A stretch of 64,000 nt of DNA from M1-B18 sp048264125 (GCA_048264125.1 JBLXDM010000012.1:91474-155473), one strand, 5' to 3'; positions 24,911-33,263 are shown, numbered from the stretch's first letter. A program made the numbers and translations. Notes: generated from the letters alone by a model not told the origin.

Positions 24911-25717
24911 TCATTTTCTCTTAAACTTATATCCAAGATAAATATCTGTAGTTTTGATTTTCTCATGCCCCAGCTGCTCCTTCACAATTTCCTTAGCCTC
25001 CTCTAGGCTCTTGCCTTCATCTAAAGCCCTACTCAACCGGTCCTGTGCATTTAGCCTTCGTAGATCATGGGTCTTTATATCTAATTCAGCGGCCTTTTTC
25101 TTGATATAGCTCCTGGAATAAAATAAAGGCTCTTCAGTATTATGCTCCTCCACATAATCCGAAAGCCTTTCACTTAGGTACTGGTCCTCCAAAACCTCAA
25201 CAACTCTATCCTTTCTGCCCTTTCCCTGCTTTACTACAACCTTTAGCTCATTATCCTCACCAAAGAGCAGCTCACCTTTTTTAAGCTGGGATATCTCCTT
25301 AACCCTTAAGCCACTCCTTAGCTGGAGCCTCAGGGCGTATTTAAGCTTTTCATTTCTCAGAGCGTTTATTTTTCTTGATATCGTACTACCGGAATGCTTA
25401 AACTGATTATTACGTTTACTGCCGCCATGGCTAAATAAAGAAAAAAGCTCTGCCTCAGGCTCACCGAATAATAGTCCTTTATCTCTTTTCATTACCGACT
25501 GCTCATATTTCCTTATAGCCGATACATATTTAATCAGCTCTGCCCTAGATTTTGCAATATCAACAAGTATGCTCTTAATTTTCTCAGCGCTAAAATCATC
25601 CACTGCCCTTTCATGTATCCGCTTTACGCACCCCAGGTAGGTAGCAGCAGTATCCTCTGTTATCTCACCTTTGTCGACCTGTCTTTTCAACGCATCTCTA
25701 AATGAATCAAGTTTCAT
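24911..25717 (-). CDS. Tyrosine recombinase, probably TcpM-like relaxase
   Basis: A 268-residue protein with the full tyrosine-recombinase set: Arg in LRSGLRVKEIS, Lys in KQGKGRKDR, HxxR in THDLRR, His in LGHEKIK and a nucleophile Tyr in TTDIYLGY close to the C-terminus (about residue 260). In pCW3 a protein of this size and family, TcpM, acts as the relaxase, encoded next to a small DNA-binding protein (TcpK) and oriT. The same arrangement is seen here and there is no classical relaxase in the visible locus. A plain integrase role is the alternative. The start follows GGAGGAG and overlaps the preceding gene by 11 bases. Confidence 0.8.
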   Translation of the reverse strand: MKLDSFRDALKRQVDKGEITEDTAATYLGCVKRIHERAVDDFSAEKIKSILVDIAKSRAELIKYVSAIRKYEQSVMKRDKGLLFGEPEAELFSLFSHGGSKRNNQFKHSGSTISRKINALRNEKLKYALRLQLRSGLRVKEISQLKKGELLFGEDNELKVVVKQGKGRKDRVVEVLEDQYLSERLSDYVEEHNTEEPLFYSRSYIKKKAAELDIKTHDLRRLNAQDRLSRALDEGKSLEEAKEIVKEQLGHEKIKTTDIYLGYKFKRK

Positions 25718-26045
25718 TATCTTTCTCCTCCTGCACCATGGCGTTAAGGGCTTCGAACCTCCTTCTATCGACGGTAATTACACGTAAAACTCTATTTTTG
25801 AACCTTTGAACATTTGTATAGGAATTCTTCTCATTAGTTATAATTAAGCCCAGCGCCTTATAAAAGCCTAAATATCTATTGATATTCTTATTCTCTGCCA
25901 CATGCTGGAGCTTCACCCTGAAGTCCTTTGGTCTAAAATTGATGTAGCCACTATCCTTTGTCTCAATAAACAGCCTTCCACCGCTGGGAAGCCTCTGATT
26001 GATAAGCTGATCCACTGTATTAACAAAAAAATATAATGCCTTCAT
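25707..26045 (-). CDS. Small basic protein in the TcpK position
   Basis: 112 residues from the ATG at 26045, preceded by GAAGGATG. It is basic and mixed alpha/beta (GYINFRPKDFRVKLQHVAEN, then NVQRFKNRVLRVITVDRRRF), compatible with a winged-helix DNA-binding fold. It overlaps the recombinase start and directly borders the non-coding candidate oriT, exactly where pCW3 encodes TcpK, the oriT-binding accessory factor. The assignment is by size, charge and position, not by recognised identity. Confidence 0.55.
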   Translation of the reverse strand: MKALYFFVNTVDQLINQRLPSGGRLFIETKDSGYINFRPKDFRVKLQHVAENKNINRYLGFYKALGLIITNEKNSYTNVQRFKNRVLRVITVDRRRFEALNAMVQEEKDNET

Positions 26046-26398
26046 ACTCAATCATCCTTCCCCTTCACCCCATCCTTGAAATTGGCCAAAATTCCTCACG
26101 GAATTTCGACCAAAAAACACTAAATAGCGATGATGCCGCAAAACATTAAACATTAACGATGAGTGTTACGAGATATAATCCTACTAATAAAATTCACCCC
26201 GAAAGCGCCGCCTAATAGTTAATACACCAACACACAAATGTTACGATAGAAAACATACAAATTTTCTATTCTGTCTCTAGTAACAAATATGGCAAAACTA
26301 CTACAAAAATCAATGCTTTAAAGCAAGTAACTTCAGGGTATAGTGTTTTTTACAAATGTTACGGGTGAAATTTCACCTTTCAATACCTTTTTTTCCCA
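26046..26398. other. Candidate origin of transfer (oriT)
   Basis: 353 bp with no gene. It contains three copies of TGTTACG (26164, 26239 and 26357), two of them extended to ACAAATGTTACG (26234-26245 and 26352-26363), and an inverted repeat AAATTCC/GGAATTT (about 26090-26110). It lies immediately upstream of the TcpK-position and TcpM-like genes, as in pCW3. No nick site can be pointed to. Confidence 0.5.
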
Positions 26399-26644
26399 TT
26401 ATTTCACCTCAGGAATAGGCTTGTTATATCGAATCTGGATGCCACATTTTTTACATCTACCGGTATGCAGTAGGGAGTGTTTTTTATCCTTTTCCAGCTC
26501 CGTCTTGATAACGGTGTAGTCTGAAGTCATGCACAATGGGCAAAGATACTGATCATCAATAAAAACTGCATCCCGTTTGACATTTCTATTTTGCACGAAA
26601 TTAGGTCGAGTAGGTATTTTGTAATTTGGAAAATAAGCAACCAT
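26399..26644 (-). CDS. Small zinc-ribbon protein
   Basis: An 81-residue protein with two cysteine pairs, LCPLCMTSD and RCKKCGIQI, about 29 residues apart, a four-cysteine zinc ribbon. It has no membrane or catalytic motif. It starts 21 bases after the replication-initiator-like gene, with AAGGAAGGG upstream, so the two are probably co-transcribed. A DNA- or RNA-binding accessory role in replication is possible. Confidence 0.65.
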   Translation of the reverse strand: MVAYFPNYKIPTRPNFVQNRNVKRDAVFIDDQYLCPLCMTSDYTVIKTELEKDKKHSLLHTGRCKKCGIQIRYNKPIPEVK

Positions 26645-26665
26645 CTACAACCCTTCCTTCAAAAT

Positions 26666-27727
26666 TTAATAATTAATCCCCTCAAAATTCATATCTGCAT
26701 TAAGCTTAAGCTTTGCATGCCAGATGGCATTATATATACATCTGCTTAAATATACTACAGGGTTTCGTATCCTCTGATTTTTCGACTCCTTTTGAAAGTC
26801 ATCAAATGCAGCATTGACAATATTATAATCAACCTTCTTTAAATCTTCTCTCACCTGAGCCGGCGGCACATGAATATTATTGACCTTAAGGGGTTTGTCT
26901 GAGAAATATAGGAGCCTTAGGGCCTGTTCAGCTGCCAATGCGTCCTCGCAATACTCTAGCTGAGCCTGGTTAACTATGCTCTCAAACTCATTTTCCCGCC
27001 TCTTACCCGTTTTATTGATTATGGGTTTCTCTATCCTTCCTTCATTCCCCGCTGTCCTTCCATCCCTTATAGGACTTTGTATTAGCTGCAAGGCTTTGTC
27101 TTCTGAGAGTATTAGTTTTATTAGCTCTCTTTCATCCTCCTTGAGATTATCCATATTATTTAGATAGAAGGATAGATTATTATATATATCTGTTAATTTT
27201 AAATAAATACTGTTAATATTAGTACCTTCGTTTTCCGTGCACGGGAAATGAAGGGACGGGAACGTTTTTTGTCCCGTCCCTTCATTTTGAAGGTGCGGTT
27301 TTTCTTCGACCGTACCGTCATTTTGAAGGGACGGTGCTTCATTATCTGAATTTGTATTTTGAAGCCTTGATTTTATTTCAACTACAGCCTCAATTTCAGC
27401 TGTCGGCTGAGGAGTATCAACTAGGGTATATACATTATGGCTATATTTGCCGCCGCTTTTCAAAACCTGCTCGACCCTAATATAATCATACTGCTTCAAT
27501 TGCTTAAAATGCCTATAATACCTATTTTCACTAATACCTAAATCCGCTAGTATCTTTGGTACTCCTGGGAAGGCCGATGTTCCTGCTCCTGCATAGCTTC
27601 TAAAATAGGCATAAATAGCCTTGGCTTCTATCGACAAGCGTTTGTCCTGCATAGCAATCTTGCCAATTATGCCATAGCCCTTGGCATTTACCCCCTCCAG
27701 CTTTAATATGTCCTGTATATTTTCCAT
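26666..27727 (-). CDS. Replication-initiator-like winged-helix protein
   Basis: A 353-residue protein. The N-terminal 110 residues form a winged-helix domain (LSIEAKAIYAYFRSYAG, then GISENRYYRHFKQLKQYDYI) of the type found in plasmid and phage replication initiators and DnaD-like helicase loaders. A poorly conserved linker follows and the C-terminal part (VVYLSRCIYNAIWHAKL) resembles DnaD-type ends. It lies next to ParM/ParR-like genes and an iteron-bearing spacer, as expected for a plasmid replication block. The start has GGGGAGGTG. Confidence 0.65.
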   Translation of the reverse strand: MENIQDILKLEGVNAKGYGIIGKIAMQDKRLSIEAKAIYAYFRSYAGAGTSAFPGVPKILADLGISENRYYRHFKQLKQYDYIRVEQVLKSGGKYSHNVYTLVDTPQPTAEIEAVVEIKSRLQNTNSDNEAPSLQNDGTVEEKPHLQNEGTGQKTFPSLHFPCTENEGTNINSIYLKLTDIYNNLSFYLNNMDNLKEDERELIKLILSEDKALQLIQSPIRDGRTAGNEGRIEKPIINKTGKRRENEFESIVNQAQLEYCEDALAAEQALRLLYFSDKPLKVNNIHVPPAQVREDLKKVDYNIVNAAFDDFQKESKNQRIRNPVVYLSRCIYNAIWHAKLKLNADMNFEGINY

Positions 27728-27734
27728 TGTACAC

Positions 27735-27966
27735 CTCCCCTTTAAAGGTAATACCTAACCTATAGGGTAATACCTTTTTTGATGCTTAAACACTTGAAAT
27801 ACTTTGTAAAACTATATCATATTATATTACCTATTTCCGTTATTTCCGAGGAAATAAGCAGCGTTTAGACATAAAAGGTAACACCTTTTTTAATTCCTAA
27901 GCCTTTTATCAATACCTTTTTAAGTATAAAACCTTAAATGTCTGATAAAATCAAGGGCTTTAGACT
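27735..27966. repeat. Iteron-like spacer: candidate parC or replication origin
   Basis: The 240-bp gap between the initiator-like and ParR-like genes repeats a GGTAAYACCTTTTT-like unit: AAAGGTAATACCT (27744), GGGTAATACCTTTTT (27765), AAAAGGTAACACCTTTTT (27873) and AATACCTTTTTAA (27911). The core AGGTAATACCT is nearly palindromic. Such repeats serve as centromeres for ParR or as initiator sites. Confidence 0.6.
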
Positions 27967-27967
27967 A

Positions 27968-28312
27968 TTACCTTTTAATAGACCCAAAGGTTTTCTCAAT
28001 AGATGAGTAGCCGCTTAGTTCATCAAAATCAATATCCTCTACATCGTATACAGGTGCATTACTTTCCTTGCCTTCAGCTTTAGCTGCTTGATTCTTTGAG
28101 GCCGCAGCTCCGGCATTAGGCTTGAGATTGTCCATCATAAACCTTAGCTTCAAAGCTTCTGTAATCAGGCTGTTCAAGCTTCTATAGCCATACCTTTCAT
28201 AGGAGTTAATCCAATTATAGAAGGCCTCTCCCTCGGGGCCTTTAATTACTGGGAATTTGTAGCTGGTAATCTGCCCTGCCTTCAGTAGCTTTGTTTTTTT
28301 TCTGCCCTTCAT
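27968..28312 (-). CDS. ParR-like partition adaptor
   Basis: A 114-residue protein encoded 1 base after the ParM-like gene. The basic N-terminus (MKGRKKTKLLKAG) and a helical segment (SLNSLITEALKLRFMMD) could form a ribbon-helix-helix DNA-binding unit, with an acidic C-terminal tail (VEDIDFDELSGYSSIEKTFG) that could contact the actin-like filament. That is the usual plan of ParR proteins. Identification rests on context and layout. Confidence 0.6.
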   Translation of the reverse strand: MKGRKKTKLLKAGQITSYKFPVIKGPEGEAFYNWINSYERYGYRSLNSLITEALKLRFMMDNLKPNAGAAASKNQAAKAEGKESNAPVYDVEDIDFDELSGYSSIEKTFGSIKR

Positions 28313-28313
28313 A

Positions 28314-29462
28314 TTACTCTACCTCGATTTCATCATCTTCCTGAAATACATACTGCTGAGCTTTCTTCTCCAGCTCTTCATAATATTTCGACTCAAGAAA
28401 ATATCCCCTGGCGTCTTCAAACAGGGGATCTGATGATATGACCGACTGCACTCCTGGTATAAAGCTATCCAGCGCTGTAGCTGCCGATAGCACTGTGCCT
28501 CCTGAAATTAATAATGCACCGGCTTCTCCCAGCTCTATCCCCTTCATTTCTACTTGATCATAAAACTTAGTTTTTAATAAAGCCACTAGACTCTTAAAGG
28601 GCCTTTTTGCTATTTCCTCCAGCTCAATTACCCGTCCCTTATACTTGATCCTTGGATAATGTCGAATCAGAAAATCTAGCTTCACCTTTGTGACGTCATA
28701 GCCATAGTCCGTGTATAGCTTAGCTCTGATTTCATTTAACGCATTACTGCTGCCTACCGGTATACCAAAGAAGCCTGCTGGTTCAAACTCAAGCCTTGAA
28801 TTCATTATTGCTACATCTGTTGTGGAGGAGCCAATATTCATACCTATAATGAAGCCCTTCTCTAGATATTTCTGTATATCTCTCTTATTCTGCAGCTCAT
28901 CTGTATAGCACATAGAAATTACTGAAGCAGTCCCCTCCGGCTTGAAGTGCACCTCGGGCACCCTCACCCTTACTATTGCTTCCGAAAATATAGGATGCTT
29001 AAATACCACCCTGTATTCGTGCTTCAATATCTCAGCAAAGCTTGCCAGAAGCTTAGGCTGCTCAAAGTATTCCTCTGTTGGTGCGCCGGTTCCCAGCCTG
29101 AAGGATTCTTGCTTTTCCTGCCCTGGCTCATGGACCGCCAGAGCCAAATGGGTTACCAGCTTAATAATCTCATCAATGCCATTCTCAATGTCATGGAACT
29201 TAGGTATACCATTAGCCGACCACCTTAAATCGCCTCGGTTAAATCGATAGGCCATACCTCCTACAAAATACCTCCCGAGGTATTCCTCATCCCTATACAC
29301 CTCGACATCAAGGAAGTTCTTATGCTCGCCTGTCTCCTCCTCCAAAATCCTTCTTTCATAGCCATTACAAATGGCATTCATGTTGATTAGCTTTTTGTCC
29401 TGCATAAAGAGCTTGTTGTTTAGCCGACCGGGGTCCCAGCCAGCTATGATTGTGTTTTTCAT
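28314..29462 (-). CDS. ParM-like plasmid-segregation actin
   Basis: A 382-residue actin-like ATPase. Phosphate-binding loop 1 is IIAGWDPGRLNNKL, loop 2 is IGMNIGSSTTDVAI near residue 200 and the adenosine loop is ALLISGGTVL near 320. ParM/Alp filaments push plasmid copies apart through ParR bound at parC. Together with the initiator-like gene it indicates that this element is or was a self-maintaining plasmid or a replicating conjugative element. The start follows GAGGAGG. Confidence 0.85.
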   Translation of the reverse strand: MKNTIIAGWDPGRLNNKLFMQDKKLINMNAICNGYERRILEEETGEHKNFLDVEVYRDEEYLGRYFVGGMAYRFNRGDLRWSANGIPKFHDIENGIDEIIKLVTHLALAVHEPGQEKQESFRLGTGAPTEEYFEQPKLLASFAEILKHEYRVVFKHPIFSEAIVRVRVPEVHFKPEGTASVISMCYTDELQNKRDIQKYLEKGFIIGMNIGSSTTDVAIMNSRLEFEPAGFFGIPVGSSNALNEIRAKLYTDYGYDVTKVKLDFLIRHYPRIKYKGRVIELEEIAKRPFKSLVALLKTKFYDQVEMKGIELGEAGALLISGGTVLSAATALDSFIPGVQSVISSDPLFEDARGYFLESKYYEELEKKAQQYVFQEDDEIEVE

Positions 29463-29494
29463 TTGAATTCCTCCTCAGACTTTAAAATTTTATA

Positions 29495-29523
29495 AAATAA
29501 AAAAGCCTATTTCTAAGCTTTTG
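29495..29523 (-). terminator. Terminator at the element edge
   Basis: Minus-strand AAAAGC..TA pairs with TA..GCTTTT and is followed by TTATTTTATAA. It separates the truncated transpeptidase from the ParM-like gene. Confidence 0.65.
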
Positions 29524-29556
29524 TATGGTTGGCAGGTAGTTTTCAATTTTGTGTAC

Positions 29557-29928
29557 CTATTGGAAGCGCCCCCAGGGTACATTCAGTCCCATCCATCTGG
29601 TGCCAAAGCCTCCGCCCCACCTAGCCTTGCCGACTATCTGCCATGAGCCCAAAGGCGACGGTGACTCGGGCTTTCCAGAGGCGATGGTATAGGATTTGAC
29701 TAATATATTTTCGTTTAATAGATACAGCCTTTTTTCTGATATATCAATCAGTATTTTTAAATCCTTGTAATCAGGAGTTTCCAGTAGCAGGCTTTGCTCC
29801 CACAGCGTATATTCCTTCAGCCCTCTGGAATCCCCCAGCTCAATTCTATTGGAATAGATATAATTTGCAGATATTCCGGATACTATAAATATGCTTAGTA
29901 TCGTTAAGAACTTAGTCAGATTCTTCAA
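29557..29928 (-). pseudogene. Truncated L,D-transpeptidase (YkuD) gene
   Basis: 123 codons: a membrane anchor (about 5-25) and the first half of a YkuD domain (ILIDISEKRLYLLNENILVK, then GKPESPSPLGSWQIVGKARW). The reading frame ends at GLNVPWGRFQ and stop, just where intact enzymes continue YGIHGT and later SHGCIRM with the catalytic cysteine. The missing half is not found in the window. The product cannot be an active transpeptidase. It marks the probable junction between chromosome and element. Confidence 0.8.
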
Positions 29929-30179
29929 TATGATATCCCCCTTTATACGAATGAGGAGAAGCCTCCCCTTTGTTAACCGCCTTATACTTAAAAAACATAT
30001 ACTCCTACATATAAATATATGGCGAAGGTATCGATTGGATGAATATATCAGCTAAATTTAAAGAGCTTCTGGCTATCATTGGCTCTCTTCATTTATTTAA
30101 TTTCCAGGTGTATTGTTATGGAATTTATGATATAATAACGCGAAGCTTGCGAAATATTTTAGTAGAGGAAGGTTATGAC

Positions 30180-31769
30180 GTGATTACTGTTACAAATTTA
30201 AGCCTAAGATACGGAGAACGTAAACTATTTGAAGATGTGAACCTTAAATTTACGCCTGGTAACTGCTATGGTGTAATAGGAGCCAACGGCGCTGGTAAAA
30301 GTACATTTTTGAAAATACTTTCAGGAGAGCTGGAGGCTAATACGGGAGATGTCAGTATTGCTTCCGGTGTTCGGATGTCGGTTTTAAAGCAGGACCACTT
30401 TCAATATGATGATAAAGAGGTGCTGCAGACTGTTATAATGGGTAACCAGAGATTATACGAGGTTATGCTGGAAAAGGATGCTATATATTCTAAAACGGAA
30501 TTTACTGACGAGGATGGTATTAAAGCATCTGAGCTGGAATATGAATTTGGCGAAATGAACGGCTGGGAGGCAGAATCAGATGCATCTGCTCTGCTGCAGG
30601 GCCTTGGAATAGCCACTGAGCTGCACAACAAAAATGTAGGTGACCTGCAGGGCTCTGAAAAGGTGAAGGTGCTATTGGCACAGGCCTTATTCGGAAAACC
30701 CGGTATTTTAATTCTCGATGAGCCTACAAACCATTTAGATATTAAATCCATCAGATGGCTGGAGGAGTTTTTGATCGAATTTGACGGTACCGTTATCGTC
30801 GTATCCCATGACAGGCATTTCCTTAATAAGGTATGTACCCATGTTGCGGATGTGGATTACGGTAAAATTAAGCTATTTCCAGGCAACTATGACTTCTGGT
30901 ATGAATCAAGCCAGCTGGCACAGCAAATGATGAAGGATCAAAATCGTAAGAAGGAAGATAAAATCAAGCAATTGCAGGAGTTTATTGCAAGATTTAGTGC
31001 AAATGCCTCTAAGTCTAAGCAGGCAACCTCCCGTAAGAAAATTCTTGATAAGATTACCTTGGATGATATACAGCCCTCCAATCGAAAATATCCCTATGTT
31101 GGCTTTAAGCCTGAAAGGGAGGTTGGAAATGATATTCTGTTTGTAGACGGACTATCTAAAGCCATCGATGGCGTGGTAATTTTAAATAATGTTAGCTTTA
31201 CCGTTTCCAAGGGGGACAAGATTGCCTTCGTGGGGGACAATGAGCTGGTCAATACAACCCTATTTAAAATACTCACAGGCGAAATGGAGGCCGATAGCGG
31301 CAGCTTCAAATGGGGAGTAACCATTAACAAGGCATATTTCCCAAAAGACAACTCAGAGTACTTTAATGATGTTGACTTGAATTTGGTGGATTGGCTAAGA
31401 CAGTTTTCGGATGAAAAATCTGAAACCTATATTAGAGGCTTTTTAGGAAAAATGCTTTTCTCTGGCGAGGAGGCCCTTAAACAGCTGAAGGTGCTTTCAG
31501 GAGGAGAGAGGGTTCGATGCATGCTCTCTAAAATGATGCTGAGCAGTGCAAATGTACTGCTTCTGGACCAGCCTACCAACCATCTGGACCTTGAATCCAT
31601 AACCGCCCTTAACAATGGCCTGGGGGATTACAAGAGCATTGCCCTATTTACATCCCATGATCATCAGTTTATTGAGACAATTGCCAACAGGATTATTGAA
31701 ATTAAGCCTGAGGGCATCCTAGATGTAAGAATGAGCTATGATGAATATCTTGAGACCTACAAGGCTTAG
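30180..31769 (+). CDS. ABC-F family ATPase (YkpA/YbiT-like)
   Basis: 529 residues from the GTG at 30180, preceded by AGAGGAAGG, giving the usual N-terminus ITVTNLSLRYGERKLFEDV. A longer open frame begins at 30039, but the likely promoter (-10 TATAAT near 30131) falls within it. Two ABC cassettes: Walker A GANGAGKST and a degenerate second P-loop (FVGDNELVNTTLFK in place of GxxGxGKS/T), signatures LQGSEKVKV and LSGGERVRC, Walker B ILILDEPTNHLD and LLLDQPTNHLD. ABC-F proteins act on ribosomes as translation factors, some giving antibiotic resistance. The second site lacks the P-loop lysine, and its Walker B glutamate is Gln. Confidence 0.85.
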   Translation: MITVTNLSLRYGERKLFEDVNLKFTPGNCYGVIGANGAGKSTFLKILSGELEANTGDVSIASGVRMSVLKQDHFQYDDKEVLQTVIMGNQRLYEVMLEKDAIYSKTEFTDEDGIKASELEYEFGEMNGWEAESDASALLQGLGIATELHNKNVGDLQGSEKVKVLLAQALFGKPGILILDEPTNHLDIKSIRWLEEFLIEFDGTVIVVSHDRHFLNKVCTHVADVDYGKIKLFPGNYDFWYESSQLAQQMMKDQNRKKEDKIKQLQEFIARFSANASKSKQATSRKKILDKITLDDIQPSNRKYPYVGFKPEREVGNDILFVDGLSKAIDGVVILNNVSFTVSKGDKIAFVGDNELVNTTLFKILTGEMEADSGSFKWGVTINKAYFPKDNSEYFNDVDLNLVDWLRQFSDEKSETYIRGFLGKMLFSGEEALKQLKVLSGGERVRCMLSKMMLSSANVLLLDQPTNHLDLESITALNNGLGDYKSIALFTSHDHQFIETIANRIIEIKPEGILDVRMSYDEYLETYKA

Positions 31770-31784
31770 GTTTAGCACTATTTA

Positions 31785-31830
31785 ATAAAGTAAAACCTCC
31801 TATGGCAATGCCATAGGAGGTCTTACTTTA
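31785..31830. terminator. Bidirectional terminator
   Basis: A long hairpin, ACCTCCTATGGC, loop AAT, GCCATAGGAGGT, extended by TAAAGTAA/TTACTTTA. It serves the convergent ABC-F and nitroreductase genes and touches the nitroreductase stop codon. Confidence 0.9.
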
Positions 31831-32679
31831 TTCCTCTACCCAGGTTATGATATATTTCGTGTCCCCTAAGGCAGCAATATCCTTAGGTAATATGTTCTGC
31901 CATTTCCCCTTAATATTTAGCTCCTCAGCCGCCAGCTGGAAATGACACATTGCTATTCCTATATCCACCCTCTGAATATCAAAGCCAAGACCTTCTCCAT
32001 AGCCCTTTGAAGCCTTTAGATAAAAATGCCATTGGTTATTATCCCTTACGAGCCTCCAAGGCTGCTTATTTGAGGCAGAGGGTGCTAATCGTACCATTTC
32101 CAGTAGGGCTGCATAATTGCCGGCATTTTCCTTGGTCATAGGTGTGCTAAAGCCTTTGTTAAAAAATAACTCTCCCCAGGGCTTCCTGTTATTTGATCCT
32201 GCTGCAAACCTGACAGCCCTTTCCATTAAGCTCATTTTCTCCCTTGGATATCCAATCGGAGTGACTATAGGCAGGGTCTCACCCTCCGTCAGACTTAGGG
32301 ACTTGGCAAATTGTCCCCTGTTGAAGGTTCCCCCCAGCCAGCAGGTTCCCAGGCCAATGGAGGTGGAATACAATATTAGCTCCTCCAGCATATAGCCGAT
32401 ATCCTCCAGACCATGCTCCCTATCCGTTTTCATTATAGCAGCAATATATGTATTAGCTCCCTTTATAATGCCATAGGTGCCTATTTTACCACCGCTTTCC
32501 TCCACAATACTTGACTCCTCCACCATCCGAAGCCTTATTCCTGCATTAAAGGGCCCCCTTAGGGTCTCTATATAGTCCTGAATGCTGTTTCTAATAGCTG
32601 CATCAAGCGTTATTGGCAGGTAGCTTCTAACGGACCTTCTCTCCTTGATTACCTCCACCACTGATTTCTCGAATTTCAT
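31828..32679 (-). CDS. Nitroreductase-family protein
   Basis: A 283-residue protein of the putative TM-nitroreductase family. IKERRSVRSYLP at the N-terminus is the FMN-binding start, IGLGTCWLGGTFNRGQF the middle motif and LAPSASNKQPWRLV the second-half motif. It looks like a fused double nitroreductase fold. Such enzymes are FMN-dependent oxidoreductases, and the substrate cannot be told. Start follows GAGGAGGG. Confidence 0.8.
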   Translation of the reverse strand: MKFEKSVVEVIKERRSVRSYLPITLDAAIRNSIQDYIETLRGPFNAGIRLRMVEESSIVEESGGKIGTYGIIKGANTYIAAIMKTDREHGLEDIGYMLEELILYSTSIGLGTCWLGGTFNRGQFAKSLSLTEGETLPIVTPIGYPREKMSLMERAVRFAAGSNNRKPWGELFFNKGFSTPMTKENAGNYAALLEMVRLAPSASNKQPWRLVRDNNQWHFYLKASKGYGEGLGFDIQRVDIGIAMCHFQLAAEELNIKGKWQNILPKDIAALGDTKYIITWVEE

Positions 32680-32829
32680 GCTCAGCCCTCCTCTATATTT
32701 ATTGGTTATATAAACTATTTTTTACAGCTATAATATCATATTAGCATTAAATTAGATGAAAATTAAGAAAGTTTTAATACTTTATTAAAGAGCAATTTAG
32801 ATTTTAAGGATATAATTGATAAAGAAGCA

Positions 32830-32930
32830 CTTAGTGGCTATTTGCCTAAGCCGCTTACCTGTACCCTCCTTATTGAAAGCAAGGAGGGTACCCCCCTTCA
32901 TGGGACCTTGGAAACGAGCTTTTTTATTAT
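32830..32930 (+). promoter_or_regulatory. Structured 5' leader of the TRASH-like gene
   Basis: Part of a 278-bp gap. It holds an imperfect hairpin (CTTAGTGGC/GCCTAAG) and a perfect 11-bp stem GTACCCTCCTT/AAGGAGGGTAC (32861-32891), then CATGGGACCTTGGAAACGAG and a T-run. It could be an attenuator or the remains of the repeat element seen at 41,450-41,600. I see no known riboswitch. The remainder of the gap is AT-rich without signals. Confidence 0.45.
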
Positions 32931-32957
32931 ATTAAATAGAATAAAGGAGGATAATAT

Positions 32958-33263
32958 ATGGACTTGGTTCTTAGTTTTGTAAGATTCTATCTGATTTTTC
33001 TAGCAGTTAAAATATTCATAAATACATTGTTCAGGATTAAGGTGGTTAAGCCCCGAGTAGTAGAGGAGGATATCCCTCAGTCAGCTTCAAATAGTTTTCC
33101 TGAAGCAGATATAAAGGAGGCTGCTATTGAAATGGTGTTGGACGAGGTTTGTAATACCTATGTACCGATTAACAAGGCCTTTCAAGTAGTTCGTGAGGAC
33201 TCCACCCACTATTTCTGCAGCTGGGAATGCAGAGAAAAATTTATTGAAGGAAATACTAACTAG
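32958..33263 (+). CDS. Small membrane protein with TRASH-like metal-binding end
   Basis: A 101-residue protein: an N-terminal membrane helix (about 3-25), a linker and a C-terminal domain with Cys in DEVCNTYVP and HYFCSWECREKF. This cysteine pattern resembles TRASH/YHS domains, which bind metals. The start has AAAGGAGG. It stands alone on the plus strand between two leftward genes. A metal-sensing or metal-handling role is inferred from the cysteines only. Confidence 0.7.
   Translation: MDLVLSFVRFYLIFLAVKIFINTLFRIKVVKPRVVEEDIPQSASNSFPEADIKEAAIEMVLDEVCNTYVPINKAFQVVREDSTHYFCSWECREKFIEGNTN

Noticed and set aside
24911..25717. Tyrosine recombinase as proof that the element integrates by itself
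   Set aside because: Its context matches the TcpM relaxase, so integrase function cannot be assumed; no att repeats were found at the 29.5-kb edge.
30039..30179. N-terminal extension of the ABC-F protein
   Set aside because: It spans a likely promoter and lacks a ribosome site; family members begin at the ITVTNLSLRYGE-type sequence after 30,180.
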